From: Proteromonas lacertae
Taxonomy: Eukaryota; Sar; Bigyra; Opalinata; Proteromonadidae
Assembly (NCBI GenBank): GCA_002245135.1
Contig: NGBS01000890.1
Coordinates: 62,001 to 126,000 of the forward strand
Length of the DNA: 64,000 nt
Direction of reading: 5' to 3'
The notes under the pieces were generated by a model. The model was given only the letters and a program-made list of their open reading frames with translations, was not told where the DNA came from and did not search any database. Positions within the stretch are counted from its first letter, which is position 1, and every line of letters starts with the position of its first letter. Both the position numbers and the translations under genes were made by a program. This document shows, piece after piece, positions 47,031-58,760 of this stretch.

Positions 47031-48339
47031 ATGGGTTGTAATAGCGTATTCTGATTATTTCTATATGTAGTCACAAGTTGATCCTTATCCATCATTTCAG
47101 AAATCTTTGAATCTGGCACTTCCTGGTATTTCAACAGATTTGCTTTATGAAATGATAAACAAAACTTCAAAACAGATTTATAATGTTTATAGAGAAGTAT
47201 TCATAACTAAATATTTTAATAGGATAAAAGGACAGGAATATTCCTTGAAAAGTCGAAATGTATGGTAAACAGAGATGGAGATGTAATTTACTTTTGTTTC
47301 CAAGGTACACAACTTCGGACAACTTTAGTAGAAGCAATTCAAGATCTTGTAGCTGATGCAAAAGTTTTAAAAATTTCACCTTTTGGTGAAGAGAATGGAG
47401 AAGTTCATTTTGGATTTTTCCATAGATCAGGATATGACTTTGGATTAGGTATCGATTCAACAGAATATGCACCAACAAAAGGATCAATTTTAGACTTAAT
47501 CGACAATACAGAAGCAACTCATATAGTATTTACAGGTCATAGTTTAGGTGGATCTGCAGCACAAATGGCATTTCTAAGATATATAGACATAATGAACAGA
47601 TTTGGAGGAGATGAAAAAATAAATCCAGTAACAGGTAAACTATATAATAAAAACTTCTACTGTATTTGTTATGCAACTCCAATTTGTACAACTAAAGAAG
47701 TACATAATTATGTAAAAGAATATAATAATCGAATATTATCATTTAGTAATGATAAAGATCCAATCCCTGAAATATGTCGAGATGCTGAAGATAGTATATA
47801 ATTTATTTTATTTATATTTGTTTAAATAGTATCTTTAATACGTAAAATAATGAGAAATAGAGTAGATAAACAATTGAAAGATATAACTATTGAATCTATT
47901 AATCAAGTGTATATTATATATATATATATTATAATAGTGAGACTGATGAAATAAATCAAGTAATTAATATAGCTGAAGAAAAAAAGAATCTCCTGATACT
48001 TTAAAAGAAGATGAAAAAGATGTTGAATTAAGAAGAGAATATTCATCCAACCAACTAAATCAATTGATTAATATGAGAAATAAGAAAGATAAGAGAGTCA
48101 AATTGTTAGAAGGAAGAATTATTCATTTGTATGAACCAATTGGAGTTAATGTTATTTTAACTGATCATTATTATCATGTTTTTAGAGATTATACTGAATT
48201 TCTGAGTGCTATTGGAAGAAATATACCGAAAGGCAAAGAAATATTTAAATATCATATGGAAGATCAGTATTTAGATATGATGAAAAAGCTGTATAAGAAA
48301 GAAACTCCAATTTCATCAGATTATTTCAAAGAAAATTAA
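47031..48339 (+). CDS. Lipase class 3-like hydrolase with N-terminal lipidation signal
   Basis: ATG 47031 gives MGCNS, then a 25-nt intron (about 47046-47070) and SQVDPYPSFQKSL. MGC is a classic N-myristoylation plus palmitoylation start. A second 27-nt intron (GTATTCATAAC to TTTAATAG, about 47198-47224) joins YRE to DKRTGIFLEKSK. The alpha/beta-hydrolase core shows DVIYFCFQGTQLRTT, VHFGFFHRSG and the nucleophile elbow FTGHSLGGSAAQMAF; SFSNDKDPIPE probably carries the acid. The C-terminal part continues after introns near 47796-47830 and 47910-47938, with a -1 shift in an A7 run near 47985. It probably acts on lipids at the inner face of a membrane. Confidence 0.8.
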
Positions 48340-48397
48340 TTATAATCATTTCACATTTAAATATATAAATATAAATTATTAATTATATGGATATTAA

Positions 48398-48775
48398 TTA
48401 TATTGTCTGTGATTCTGAGTAACATTCCATAAATTGTTTTTCTCTATTTTCATCTATCTCACCAGGTTCAAGCTATAGTTAGTTAAAAATATTTCTTATA
48501 CTGGTTCAGCTGAGTATATCTTCTCATAACATTCTCTTGAAACACAATCATGAATACAGTTCATATTGTAATCCTTTTTGATGTGACTGCATTTAACTTC
48601 TTCACATTCGCGATTTTTCAACATATAAGCTCGATTTATCTAAGCAAATAAATAAAAGATATAAATTTTCTTATTATACCGCCATTTTGGATTTCTTTAC
48701 TTTCGGTGCAGCAGATACAAATATTATAAAGGATAAAAATAAACAAATAAACAGCACAGAAGAAGAAATTCTCAT
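48398..48775 (-). CDS. Small Cys-rich secreted/ER protein (DUF4787-like)
   Basis: The start MRISSSVLFICLFLSFIIFV is a signal peptide ending SAAPKVKKSK. Two short introns (about 48640-48680 and 48473-48501) separate AYMLKNRECEEVKCSHI, CIHDCVSRECYEKIYSAEP and LEPGEIDENREKQFMECY. The spacing of six Cys and the LEPGEID motif match a small conserved eukaryotic family, which I believe is DUF4787; its function is unknown. The mature protein of about 75 residues is probably secreted or ER-resident with disulphides. It diverges from the Sec8 gene. Confidence 0.7.
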
Positions 48776-48788
48776 TCTTATTAAAACC

Positions 48789-48809
48789 AAAAATATATTC
48801 GTTTTATAG
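48789..48809. promoter_or_regulatory. Motif between divergent small secreted-protein and Sec8 genes
   Basis: AAAATATATTCGTTTTATAG (ending 48809) is identical to the element at the EGF gene start (minus strand). It sits 15-35 nt from the minus-strand ATG at 48775 and about 65 nt from the Sec8 ATG. Confidence 0.55.
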
Positions 48810-48875
48810 ATTCAAAATGGTTTATGAAAATAAGTGGTTAAATTTTTCAATTAAATCTTTTTAATTTTTCAGAAG

Positions 48876-51860
48876 ATGAGTAAAGAGAATTCAATAGATT
48901 TTAAAAAGTTGGGAGAGAAGCTAAGTGACATTAGTAAAACATTTTTTGATCCAAATTACTCCAGGTATATCAGAATCTGATCTTTTTTCTATAATAGTCT
49001 TCGTTATGTGGTGAAGGTTTTACGAGAAGATGCAGAAGGAGAAAATAGTATATTTCAAATTGTAACATATATTAGAAGATGATTCTTTACACAATACACT
49101 CAAGAAGAATCTTGCAGAAGTTGAAGAATGTGTAGGTGAAATAGTCAATTCCTACTATCAACCATTTAATGAAAATGTGAGAAGTTTCTCCAAAATATCA
49201 ACGGATTACACAGAATCAAAGAAAACAATATTGTCACTACGTGAAAAAGTAGGAGAATGTAAGAAGATATTGGAAGAAAGAAGGCAAAATTTAAAACAAT
49301 TAACATTTGATAGAGTATTTATCTAATTGTTGTTAATCTTGTGAAATAGGCAAAATATAATGCATTAGGAAGAATATTAAGCAAATTAGAGCTAATATCC
49401 ACATCTGAAAAAGAATTACAATCTCGTCTAGATAATAAGAGATATTATGGAGCAGTAAAGTTCTATAATGAAGTGAAGAATGAATTATACAGTGTTTTAT
49501 TAGGAGATATTAGTGCAATTGATGAACTGAAAATCTCATGGCCTCATAAGCGAGAATCTATAGAAGCTAAGTTAATTGAAGAATTATCTTCCTATATATT
49601 CTTAAGAGAAGGTAATTTAGAAAGCTTACCTGATATACTATCCGTTACATCAATTGGTATCTTAGTGGAGAGTATCAGTGAGTCGTATGAGAAGAAATGT
49701 ATAGAAAGTCTGAATCCACAATCTATTGATATGGTATTGTTTTTAATAGAAGCAATACATGAATTAGGAGGTACTACTAATTTTCTAAATCATCTACAGA
49801 CAATATTTCATAATGAATTACACACAATTGTTATCAATGAATTATCAACGAAGAAATACGATAATGAGAAATATCCTGATGTGTATGTATCAAAATTGTT
49901 GCCAAGTGGCCAAGATGAGGGATTATCAAAATCAGACTTCATTTTAACCAAAATATTCAGTTTATTTGAGAAGATATTAAGGAATGTAAAGTTTTTATTA
50001 GAAGTTCTCAGTTATTTAAACAATGGTGAAGAAGAAAATAGTTTTACAATTGATATGGCTTGGCTTGAGATACAAAAAGAAATAGAAGTGTTTTTAAACC
50101 CATTATTAAAGTATGTATCTGCTGATGAATATAGCACAACTCAAATTAACAAGAAAATATCAGAATTAAATACAATATCCTTCTCATTTGTCAAAACTGG
50201 CGAATTTATGAATATGCAAGCTAAAGATGATACTGAAAACTATAACACAGCTTCAGAATTCGAAACACTCTATAATCAATTCGGTATAAGTCATCCCTTT
50301 AACTTATTATCCTATTACACCACAATTACTCAATTATGTCACAATCTTATACTTATCATCAGTCCAACAGTCAATAATGATTATGACCAATTTCTCTCCT
50401 ACGCTCTATGTTCTAATGATATCAATACTTATTATTTAATTCATTTTGTTAAGGATTTTATTGAACATACGATTGTAGATAGAGCAAAGAAAGATGTGAA
50501 ATCAAAGTTAGATAACATACTCTCCAATCCAAAATCCTTTATGATTCCACATAAAGAGATTGGTGGAAATGTTCCTGCAATGGATGGATCTCAACAAGTG
50601 ATTGATATTATGGAGAAAATATTATTTGATGCTTTACATTTAAATACATTATCACATTTATATATCCCAGGTATAATAATATATTATAATATATATTATA
50701 TATAATATGTATAGTTATTGATATTCTATTAAAGACCTACCTTGATAAATGTAATATGAAAGTTACTAGTTATCTCAAAGACAGTCATATCTACAAACGT
50801 TATAATTCAATGGCTAGTAAATACACTTATTTCTATAAGAGTGATCCATTATATGAATTAATGATGGGTGATTGTAAAGCAGGTATTCATCACAAAGAAA
50901 TGTCCATATCCTATAATCTAAGAAGAACCAGTACAAGTGTAAGTGTATTAGCTGAAAGAAGTAATAAAGAAATAGATTTAGATAGTGATTATTATCAATT
51001 CAAACCAAATCCAAAGATTGATAAAGATAGTCTATTATCAACACGTGTGATTGAAATATTGTGTAGTTTCTGTGAGTCATTGTTGTGGATATCATTGAGA
51101 TTAACGAATGATTGTCAATCGAAAACATCGAATGAAGCTACAACCAATAATACATCGAGATATGGAAGAAGAAGAGGAAGTGAATTGACTGAACAAACCC
51201 AAGTATATTTATATTATTATTATTATTATTATATAATAGTCTATCTCACAAGTAATTCAATGTATTCGTAGTTATAGTGAAAGTTACAAAGCCAATGCAG
51301 AAAGAGATATTTACTATTTACGTCTAGAAATCAAAGCACATGTTATGTTTTATTTATCTAAAATGAATGAAACTGATTATGGAAGTAATGATATAGTGAT
51401 GGGAGGATTGCCTGATAAATATATAATTGATTTACATAAAGATATTTTACAATTTGATGATATTTTACATCAACAATTAACAGATGTTAAGAAGCAGTTT
51501 GTATTGGATGGAGTGATAAAAATGATTCCAATTATGATGATCAGAGCATTTATCAGTATACATCCTAAGAAAATAGTTCCAAACGGTGTGGATAGGTTAA
51601 TTAGAGATTTATTAGCTATTCAACAGACTATTTCTAGTATCAGTGACTTGAATGATGGAAAAGAAGAGATTGAATTATTGAGACAATATTTCCATTTGTT
51701 GCAGTTGAGTCAAACAGAATTGTTACAATTCATGAGAACACATAAAACTGTCTATAAGAGAGATGAATATGATACAATTTGGAATTTAGAGACAAATATA
51801 CGTCCTAAGAGTTTGAGAAGGGATAATGACTATCAGAAGATATTTCCTCCTAAGAAATGA
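48876..51860 (+). CDS. SEC8: Exocyst complex subunit Sec8
   Basis: The protein would be a subunit of the exocyst, which tethers secretory vesicles to the plasma membrane. The start MSKENSIDFKKLGEKLSDI is followed by exons joined over introns near 48965-48995, 49047-49077, 49316-49350, 50670-50713 and 51201-51237. The N-terminal coiled coil (VEECVGEIVNSYYQPFNENV) leads to AKYNALGRILSKLELISTSE and RYYGAVKFYNEVKNELYSV. LIEELSSYIFLREGNLESLP and a long helical C terminus (SESYKANAERDIYYLRLEIK) follow. This order fits Sec8/EXOC4, as does the length of about 900 residues. The stop TGA is followed by a basic in-frame stretch, probably 3' UTR. Confidence 0.75.
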
Positions 51861-52193
51861 ATAGCTCAAAAGAAGATGAAAGTGAATAAAAAAAAGATTG
51901 TTGTTAATAAAGCTAAGACAACTTTAAAACGAATAATAAAAAATAAAAAATAAAAAATAAATGTTAACTGTTCTATGTATAATAGTTGTTGTGTAAGATG
52001 GGTTGTTATAACTTTAGTAACTAAAATAAGGTTGATTAATTTTAACATGTTATATTTTCTGCATTAGGATAAGAAACTATGCAAGAATTTAGCATTTTTA
52101 TTTTTCAAAACTGGCTATAAATGACATAATTGTAATGAGAAATATAGAGCCGTTTCAAATTGCATCTTTCAGTTGTGAAGTTTTTATCAAAAT
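51861..52193. other. Intergenic region before the BTB-like gene
   Basis: The first 90 bases continue the Sec8 frame beyond TGA as a Lys-rich stretch. AAAACGAATAATAAA at about 51928 and AGCCGTTTCAAATTG at about 52149 are two CG-core elements; the second lies about 38 nt before ATG 52194. Confidence 0.4.
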
Positions 52194-54619
52194 ATGAGTG
52201 TAATTAAGAATCCTTTCACTGAAAAAGGGTATTGATGTGCATTTTTATTATTTATAGAATTGTTGCATGTATAGTTGAGAAAGGTTTAAGCGATGTAGTC
52301 GTTCAAATAGGACAAGAACAGTTTCCTAGTGTTAAAGTGGTTCTTTGCTTGAATGATAAAATCAGAAGAGAGATGGAAAGTCCTGATTTCGACTCAATAT
52401 TCGTTTTGCCAGCTCATTTAACTCTCTGTGGTTTTCAAGCATTAGAAAACTATTTGGGAGGATGTGACGTCAATGTATCAAGAGGCAGTTGTGTTGATAT
52501 CTTGAATATAAGTGTTGAGTATGAACAAGTTGATTTAATGAACGAAGTTATAAAGTTTATAGCTGAAAATATCGATGAAAACATGATGATGAAACTATTC
52601 AATATATTACCAACACTTCCAAACATCGGTGACGTTGCAGATTTAAAAAGTGCAACTGACAAGTTCATTCAAGAGAATAGTAGTAGATTCCTTAAGCTTG
52701 ATGTATTAAAAAGTCTATCAATCAAAGCAGTGGAATGTCTATTGAAAGTACCATATTTGATTTTACCAAATGAGACATATCTGTTAGATTTGTTGTTAGA
52801 ATATTATCATAGATATAGAGATCTTCATAGTATATATGTATATATTATATTTCAATAGTTGATGATGATCAACGAGAAGTAGATGCTCAATTTTTACCTC
52901 TTCTCTCCTATGTTCATTTAGAGAATGTAGCAATTAATTTATATACAATAGACGATCAAAGATTATTGAGAAAATACCAAATGTTACAGAAAGTAACAGC
53001 TACAACAACTTTACTTCCATTAACAGGTGAATCTGAAAAACCATCCAATAAGAATGAAGAAGACAATGAAGAAGATATTAACCTCTACAACAGTGAAGAT
53101 GATTTCAATAATATCCTCAATTTATCAATGACAATCACTCAAAACATGAACAAATCCGTTAAAAAGACAATTGTGAAAGACAATTTAACATCATCAGTAA
53201 TTATAACTCCAGAAGGTGAGAAGAATGAACATAAATATATATTACCTGATGATATAGATGAAACTATTAGAAGAATTATATTGAACTTTTACTTTACTAA
53301 AGAAACAAGTGTTCATCTAACAAGTATATATACTATATATATAATCTATTTTTTATTTTTTATTTATCTTTATAGAGGATGATTCCTTATTATTCAGAGC
53401 AATCGCCACTCCCCAAATCATTGAGAACTTATTAGCTCAACCTGACATGAAAGTAGTTTTAGTAACATTAATGATTTTAATGTCAATCAAATCGAACTAT
53501 GTAATTGGTAAAAAAACAAAAGCATTAATCATTTCACATATGATATTTGAATATCAATCTCATGAAGATACTCGTGATCAAGTAGCTACTTGTTGTGCTT
53601 ATATTTATGATGATATTGCTGATTTAATACAGATTCATAATGTAGCTAAAGAATTAGTTTATGATATGTGTAATCACTTGGATGTGATTGAACTACAAAC
53701 AGATCAAGATGAGTTATTGAAATTTGTTGAAAAACATTTTGATGAGAATTTCGTGAATATTATTAAAGATGAAGCTACAATCACCCAATTGAAATGTATT
53801 CCAATTACTTATTTCAAATATCCTCAAACTCATTATGTTTTTATTAATCAATCATTCTCTATAGTTCCATCTAATGATGGTAGTGATGTATCTTATGAAT
53901 CATCTTATGATACATTACCTTCAGGAGTTGTATTTGATACAAAGACAGGTATTATCAGTGGTAAATGTTATAAAGATGATTCTATTAGATTATTTGTAAC
54001 TTGTAGAAATTGTAAAAGTGTTAAAAGAACAACATTATTTATTCGATTTACTACTGCACAATTCGATGGTAAATTATGTAACAATGACTTGAGAGTGACA
54101 AATATTGGTAGAAAACTAACAAGAGATCGTTTCACAGAAAGTGCTTGTGCTCCTTGTTATTTGAACTTCACAATGAATGAAGGTAGAGTTTATCATATTA
54201 CCTATAAATGTCATCATACAAGTGGACCATACAATGGAGTTATGTTTGGAGCAATTGATGCTTTACCTGAAGAAAGTAGTTATGATTTATCACCTGATGT
54301 TTATAAATCAGCAGATGCTCATTCCCTTCATATTTATACTGAACATTCTTCATTACAATATTGTCATTGCACGCAAATATTACATGAAGAAATTATCTGT
54401 CATGATGATGGAACTGTTTATGAATTAATATATGATTTGAAAGAGCATAATTTGTCAATTAAAATTGGTGAAGACACGAAAGAAGATAAAGCACCAGTTT
54501 TCTTATTATGTGAAGATTTGAATGGACCTTTAAAACCATTTGTTGAGTTGTTTAGTACAGTTGAAGATCCTTCCATTAATTCAGTAGAACTCTTACAAGT
54601 GTATGAAGAGAATATTTAG
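52194..54619 (+). CDS. BTB-like protein with putative-Ig and C-terminal SPRY/lectin-like domain
   Basis: Exons MSVIKNPFTEKG and IVACIVEKGLSDVVVQIG join over an intron at about 52229-52257. The N-terminal domain (GLSDVVVQIG, FPSVKVVLCLNDKIRREM, GFQALENYLGG, LNISVEYEQVDLMNEVIKFI) follows BTB/POZ plus BACK helices. A helical middle region leads to a putative Ig module (YPQTHYVFINQSFSIVPS, LPSGVVFDTKTGIISGKCY). The C-terminal domain of about 170 residues (RVYHITYKCHH, GVMFGAIDALPE, DGTVYELIYDLKEHNLSIKI, FVELFSTVED) is beta-rich and SPRY-like. It could be a substrate adaptor for a cullin ligase. The paralogue at 56490 has the same order. Confidence 0.6.
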
Positions 54620-55055
54620 TCAGTTTAATAAAAACCTTTTTAGCCAGCTTTAATAATTAATAGCTTGCTTATAATAATTACATCATTATTACTCTGTTTT
54701 TTTTTAATATATATGAATAGAATAATTTATAGCTATGAATAAGTCAATTATTTTACCAATGTCTTAATATTCTTTTAACTCATCTTTAATTAAAATTATA
54801 CATTTTTAAATATTGAGTCGTTTCGCGAGGCTTAATTAAAAAGAAATGCCAATTTAAGTTAATTCTTATTACTTTGTTATTTTTGTTATTGATAATGTGA
54901 TACGAGGAGTATTTTATAGTGACTAATTACACCTTAATTAACAACTACATACACCTTAATTTTCATATCGAAATTTGTCTGACTATAATTAATTTCTGAA
55001 TTGTGTGTAGTATTTAGACATCATCAATGTTAATCATTAGAAATAATTAGATGTA
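54620..55055. other. Intergenic flank of the transposase relic
   Basis: The stretch holds a CG-core-like element (GAGTCGTTTCGCGAGG, about 54817-54832), locally the most GC-rich piece, followed by the relic. GAGGCTTAA here and GAGGCTTGAA near 55823 might be remnants of inverted or direct ends, but I could not align terminal repeats. Confidence 0.3.
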
Positions 55056-55478
55056 ATGAGCCAATATGAGCCTAAATATAACTTTAACATGGATGAAACA
55101 TCACTATTTTACCAACAACTCCCTCAAAAATGTGTTGTAAAAAATGTAGAAATATCAGAATTTCGAGTTTTTAAGATGTTTAAACAACGAATATCTATAG
55201 CAGTCACAGTTAACATGGATAACGCTGTATATGTTCCATTATTATTTATAGGAAAATCCAAAAAACCAATTTGTTTCAGCGATGTTCCTAATTTTATACC
55301 AATCAACATCAGGCTTGGATTAATTCGACTATTTTCATTTGTTGGAATTTATGAAATATTTATGCCAGCAGTAACGTCAACATTAGGAGATAGTAAGATA
55401 TTATTAATAATGGATAATGATATATTTACCTCCAAATTAAACTGCTGTATTACAACCTCTAGATCAAAGTATCATTAG
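55056..55478 (+). mobile_element. Relic of a pogo/Tigger-type (DDE) transposase
   Basis: The fragment MSQYEPKYNFNMDETSLFYQ, KMFKQRISIAVTVNMDNAVY, FIGKSKKPICFSDVPNF and ILLIMDN follows the DDE_1 core of pogo/Tigger/jerky elements (NxDETxLFYxxLP, K.RI, IGKSKKPxCF, LLxMDN). The DNA-binding N terminus and the last acidic residue with its context are missing. About 140 codons remain where a full enzyme has about 400-500. It lies between two BTB-like paralogues. Confidence 0.75.
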
Positions 55479-56489
55479 TGCTTTGGAGGGATAGTACAAT
55501 ACATCAATCCTTATTGAATGCATGAAAACTATTGACATTTTTTAATAATTAGAAGAATAAATGCAAAACATGGAATGGCGGTGTTGTATGTTGTTAATCA
55601 TCTCATCATACAATTACTTTTAAAACAAACTAATATCATTTTTATCTTAGTTATAAAGAGTTATTTACAAATATATAGTTTGTCATATGACACACATCTA
55701 CGATATACTTATTTATAAACTTCAGTCACTACTACAGTCTAAAATACATTTTCTGATATGAATAAAGTAGAATAACTTTTGCATTCGCTTATTTAAATAA
55801 GAAATAAAAAACAGGCTTGAGTGAGGCTTGAACTTCTTTTTTAGATTTAGCTATGATTATAAGCTAATTCATTCATTTAAAGATGCTTTAATTAAGTCAT
55901 TAAGGTATGTTTATTTGTTATACGATAAATTTAACATATTTTGCATCTTCATAACTAATAGCTAAATTTAGACATTTTTCACTATTAGTTACGTATGCTT
56001 TGTGAATAGTTGAATTTTAAATAACACATTCATCAACTCTTACAATAATCTCAGATACTTCATTTCCCCTATATACTAATTTACAATAGATTTTTAATCA
56101 ACGTCATTATTATATATATCTTCACCTCTTGGTTAGAAGTAACAAGTTTCTTAAGAATTCTTCATCATATACTCTGTTTTATACAAAATTTCAATAGAAT
56201 GGTTATATCCATTTATTTAATCTGTCTGATAATTCTTTTTGCCATTCCAGAAAATTCTCATACATTTACCACCTCCACCAGCTGAAGTTTATTTAAATTC
56301 GGATTTACAATATCATTATATTTATTATAGCATATGCAATATACATAGTTCTACTCTAAAATAGTATTATTATCACTATTACACCATCTTGAATTGAAAT
56401 AAATCACCTTTTAATTATTGGGTTATTCAAAATTTTGGTAAAAATTGAATTTTGCTATATTTTGATTGAGATGAAAACAAAAGCGAATA
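55479..56489. other. Long intergenic region without supported gene
   Basis: About 1 kb of AT-rich DNA after the transposase relic. Stops are frequent on both strands; possible further transposon remains cannot be recognised. No tRNA-like cloverleaf or long repeat was seen. Confidence 0.4.
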
Positions 56490-58589
56490 ATGAAATTCGA
56501 GAAAGAGGGTATTTTAGTATGTTATGTTATGAATAGATTATGTCGAGTTTTGGCAGAGAATGGATTTGGTGATATAGAAGTGAAGATAGGAGATAGTCGA
56601 ATAATGTCAATCAAATCAATTTTAGTGAATGGAAATGAAATTCTGAAGAAACTAATAGAAGATCCAAAATTTGTAGGTGTGTTAGAATTATTTGAAGAAT
56701 GTGATGAAATTGGTTTTTATGAGATGGAGAAGTACTACAGCGGGTGTAAGTTGATTGTAAATGAAGTTAATGCATGTGAATTGTTGATGTTTAGTTTATG
56801 TTACAAAGAAGAAGAGATTGTGAATGATTGTATTGATTATATCCAGGACAATATGGATGATGATGATATATTATTTAAAGTAATTCATGTATGTAATGTG
56901 TTTCCTGGATGTTTGAAAGAGATCGAAAAATTGAAGATGATGGAATTTGAGAAACGAAGAAATAAATATTTATATAATGGTATATATAATATATCTATGA
57001 TAAAGCTAAATAGATGAATTTTTTATGAAGTTAGAAGCGAATAATTTGAATTATTTATTATCATTTAATAATATAATAATTCGAAGTCAGACATGGTTAT
57101 TAAATCGATTATTAGAATGGTATAAAAACAAAAAGAATAACAATAACAATAATGAAGATTTAAAAAGTGATGTTAAATGTTTGATAGAAGAACATATTGA
57201 TGGAGAAAAGATAAATGACGATGAAACAACAGATGTTAATAAAGAAGTGTTGAAAGAAATGACTATAACATTAAAGAAAAAGAAAAGTAACAATTACATT
57301 GATTTATATAAGATTAAAGATGAAAGAATTAAGAATATAATAATCAATAAATATTATGATAATCTAACAGATTTCACCATAGAAGAGGAAGAAATATTAC
57401 ATAATATGAAAGAAAAAGCTTTAAATATTCAATTTTCTGAAATAGATGATATAATAATAATCGAAATAGTATTAATGATAATAAAATATAAAAAGCAAAA
57501 GATAGAGAGTATGAATACTTGTAATAATCTTAAATAGAATATATATCCAATGTTGAAAAGAGAAATATTATAAGCAAATTATGTATAGAATATAATGAAA
57601 ATCAAAGAAATCGAACAATAAAATGTTTATGCTTATTTGTTAATGATAAAAAGATTATCTCAATAATGGAAGATCATTGTGGAAAAGAAATTATTTTCCA
57701 CATGTTAAATGAAAAATTTTATTTATCTTCCAAATCCAAAAAATTATTAATCGAATATCTTACAGATAATAATATGAATTTAATAGAAGAAGAAGAAATG
57801 AATTATATAATACTAAACAAAAAAATATATAATAATTTAAAAACAAAAGAAATCACCTCATTTTCATATCCTAAATCAAAATATTCACTTATGAATGAAG
57901 AGATTTCAATAAAGCCATATTGTGATGGAGATAAATGTGAGTTTACAATAAATCCTTCATTGCCAGAAGGTTTAATAATAGATAAAGAAAGTGGAATAAT
58001 TCATGGAAAAGTAAATGATAAAAAATCTATTCAAAAATATGAAATAACCTGTAAGAATATTCGAGGTGAAAAGAAATTTGAAATAGCATTAGAATTTAAT
58101 GAAATAATGTTTTTAAAAATAGAACAAAATTTAGCTATATCAATATCAAATGAAGGGAAGTTAATGACATGTAATACACAAAATGATTTTAGATATTGTT
58201 ATTTAAATATAATGATAATGAATGGAATTTATCATATTAAATACCAATATCATCAAAATGGAAATAAAAAAGGTTATATAATTTTAGGCATATCAACTTA
58301 CTATAGAACAAAATGCGAATATGAAGCAGATAATAATTATGGAAGTTATCCTCTTCCTGCAAGATGTAAATTTGGAAGAGTTGTTACTGAAAATCCACAT
58401 TTCAATCATGCAGATGGTTCAATATATGAGATGATTCTTGATATGAATAAAGGGGAATGGTGGATGAGTCATAATAACACTTCCCCTGTTTTACTTGTTG
58501 AAGATTTATCATGTCCACTATATACTTATGCTGGATTACTGTATGAAAATACTTCATTAGAATTATTATCAGTTTACCGACAAGATTAA
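56490..58589 (+). CDS. BTB-like paralogue with putative-Ig and C-terminal SPRY/lectin-like domain
   Basis: The start MKFEKEGILVCYVMNRLCRV leads to GFGDIEVKIGDSRIMSIKSI, FYEMEKYYSGCKLIVNEVNA and helical repeats, in parallel with the gene at 52194 (GLSDVVVQIG, GFQALENYLGGCDVNVSRGS). Introns at about 56981-57014 and a 29-nt one at 57509-57537 keep the frame (KIE|KYISNVEK). The Ig-like module reads LPEGLIIDKESGIIHGKV. The end domain reads GIYHIKYQYHQNGNKKGYII, GSIYEMILDMNKGEWWMS and YTYAGLLYENTSLELLSVY. Sequence identity is modest and Asn/Lys content is higher, so the duplication is old. Confidence 0.6.
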
Positions 58590-58760
58590 AAATATTATAT
58601 CTTAATTCTTTTGTCTATTAACATGAAAAAATCTGTTAAGAGTAGTTATTATTATTTGTTGTTTGATGAATAAAATAAAAAAAATAGTTTGAATTACTAT
58701 TTTCAAGGCTTGTTTCATGAAAAATATATTATTTGAAATAGAAGGTTAATAATATTTATA

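Noticed and set aside
47198..47224. Apparent frameshift in the lipase gene
   Set aside because: A 27-nt intron in phase 0 explains it fully.
54620..56489. Search for tRNA or rRNA genes in the longest intergenic region
   Set aside because: No GGTTCRANYCC-like T-arm with a matching acceptor stem and no rRNA-like conserved stretch was found.
57509..57537. Apparent frameshift and stop in the second BTB-like gene
   Set aside because: A 29-nt intron (GTATGAATAC to TTAAATAG) explains the change of frame and restores KIE|KYISNVEK.
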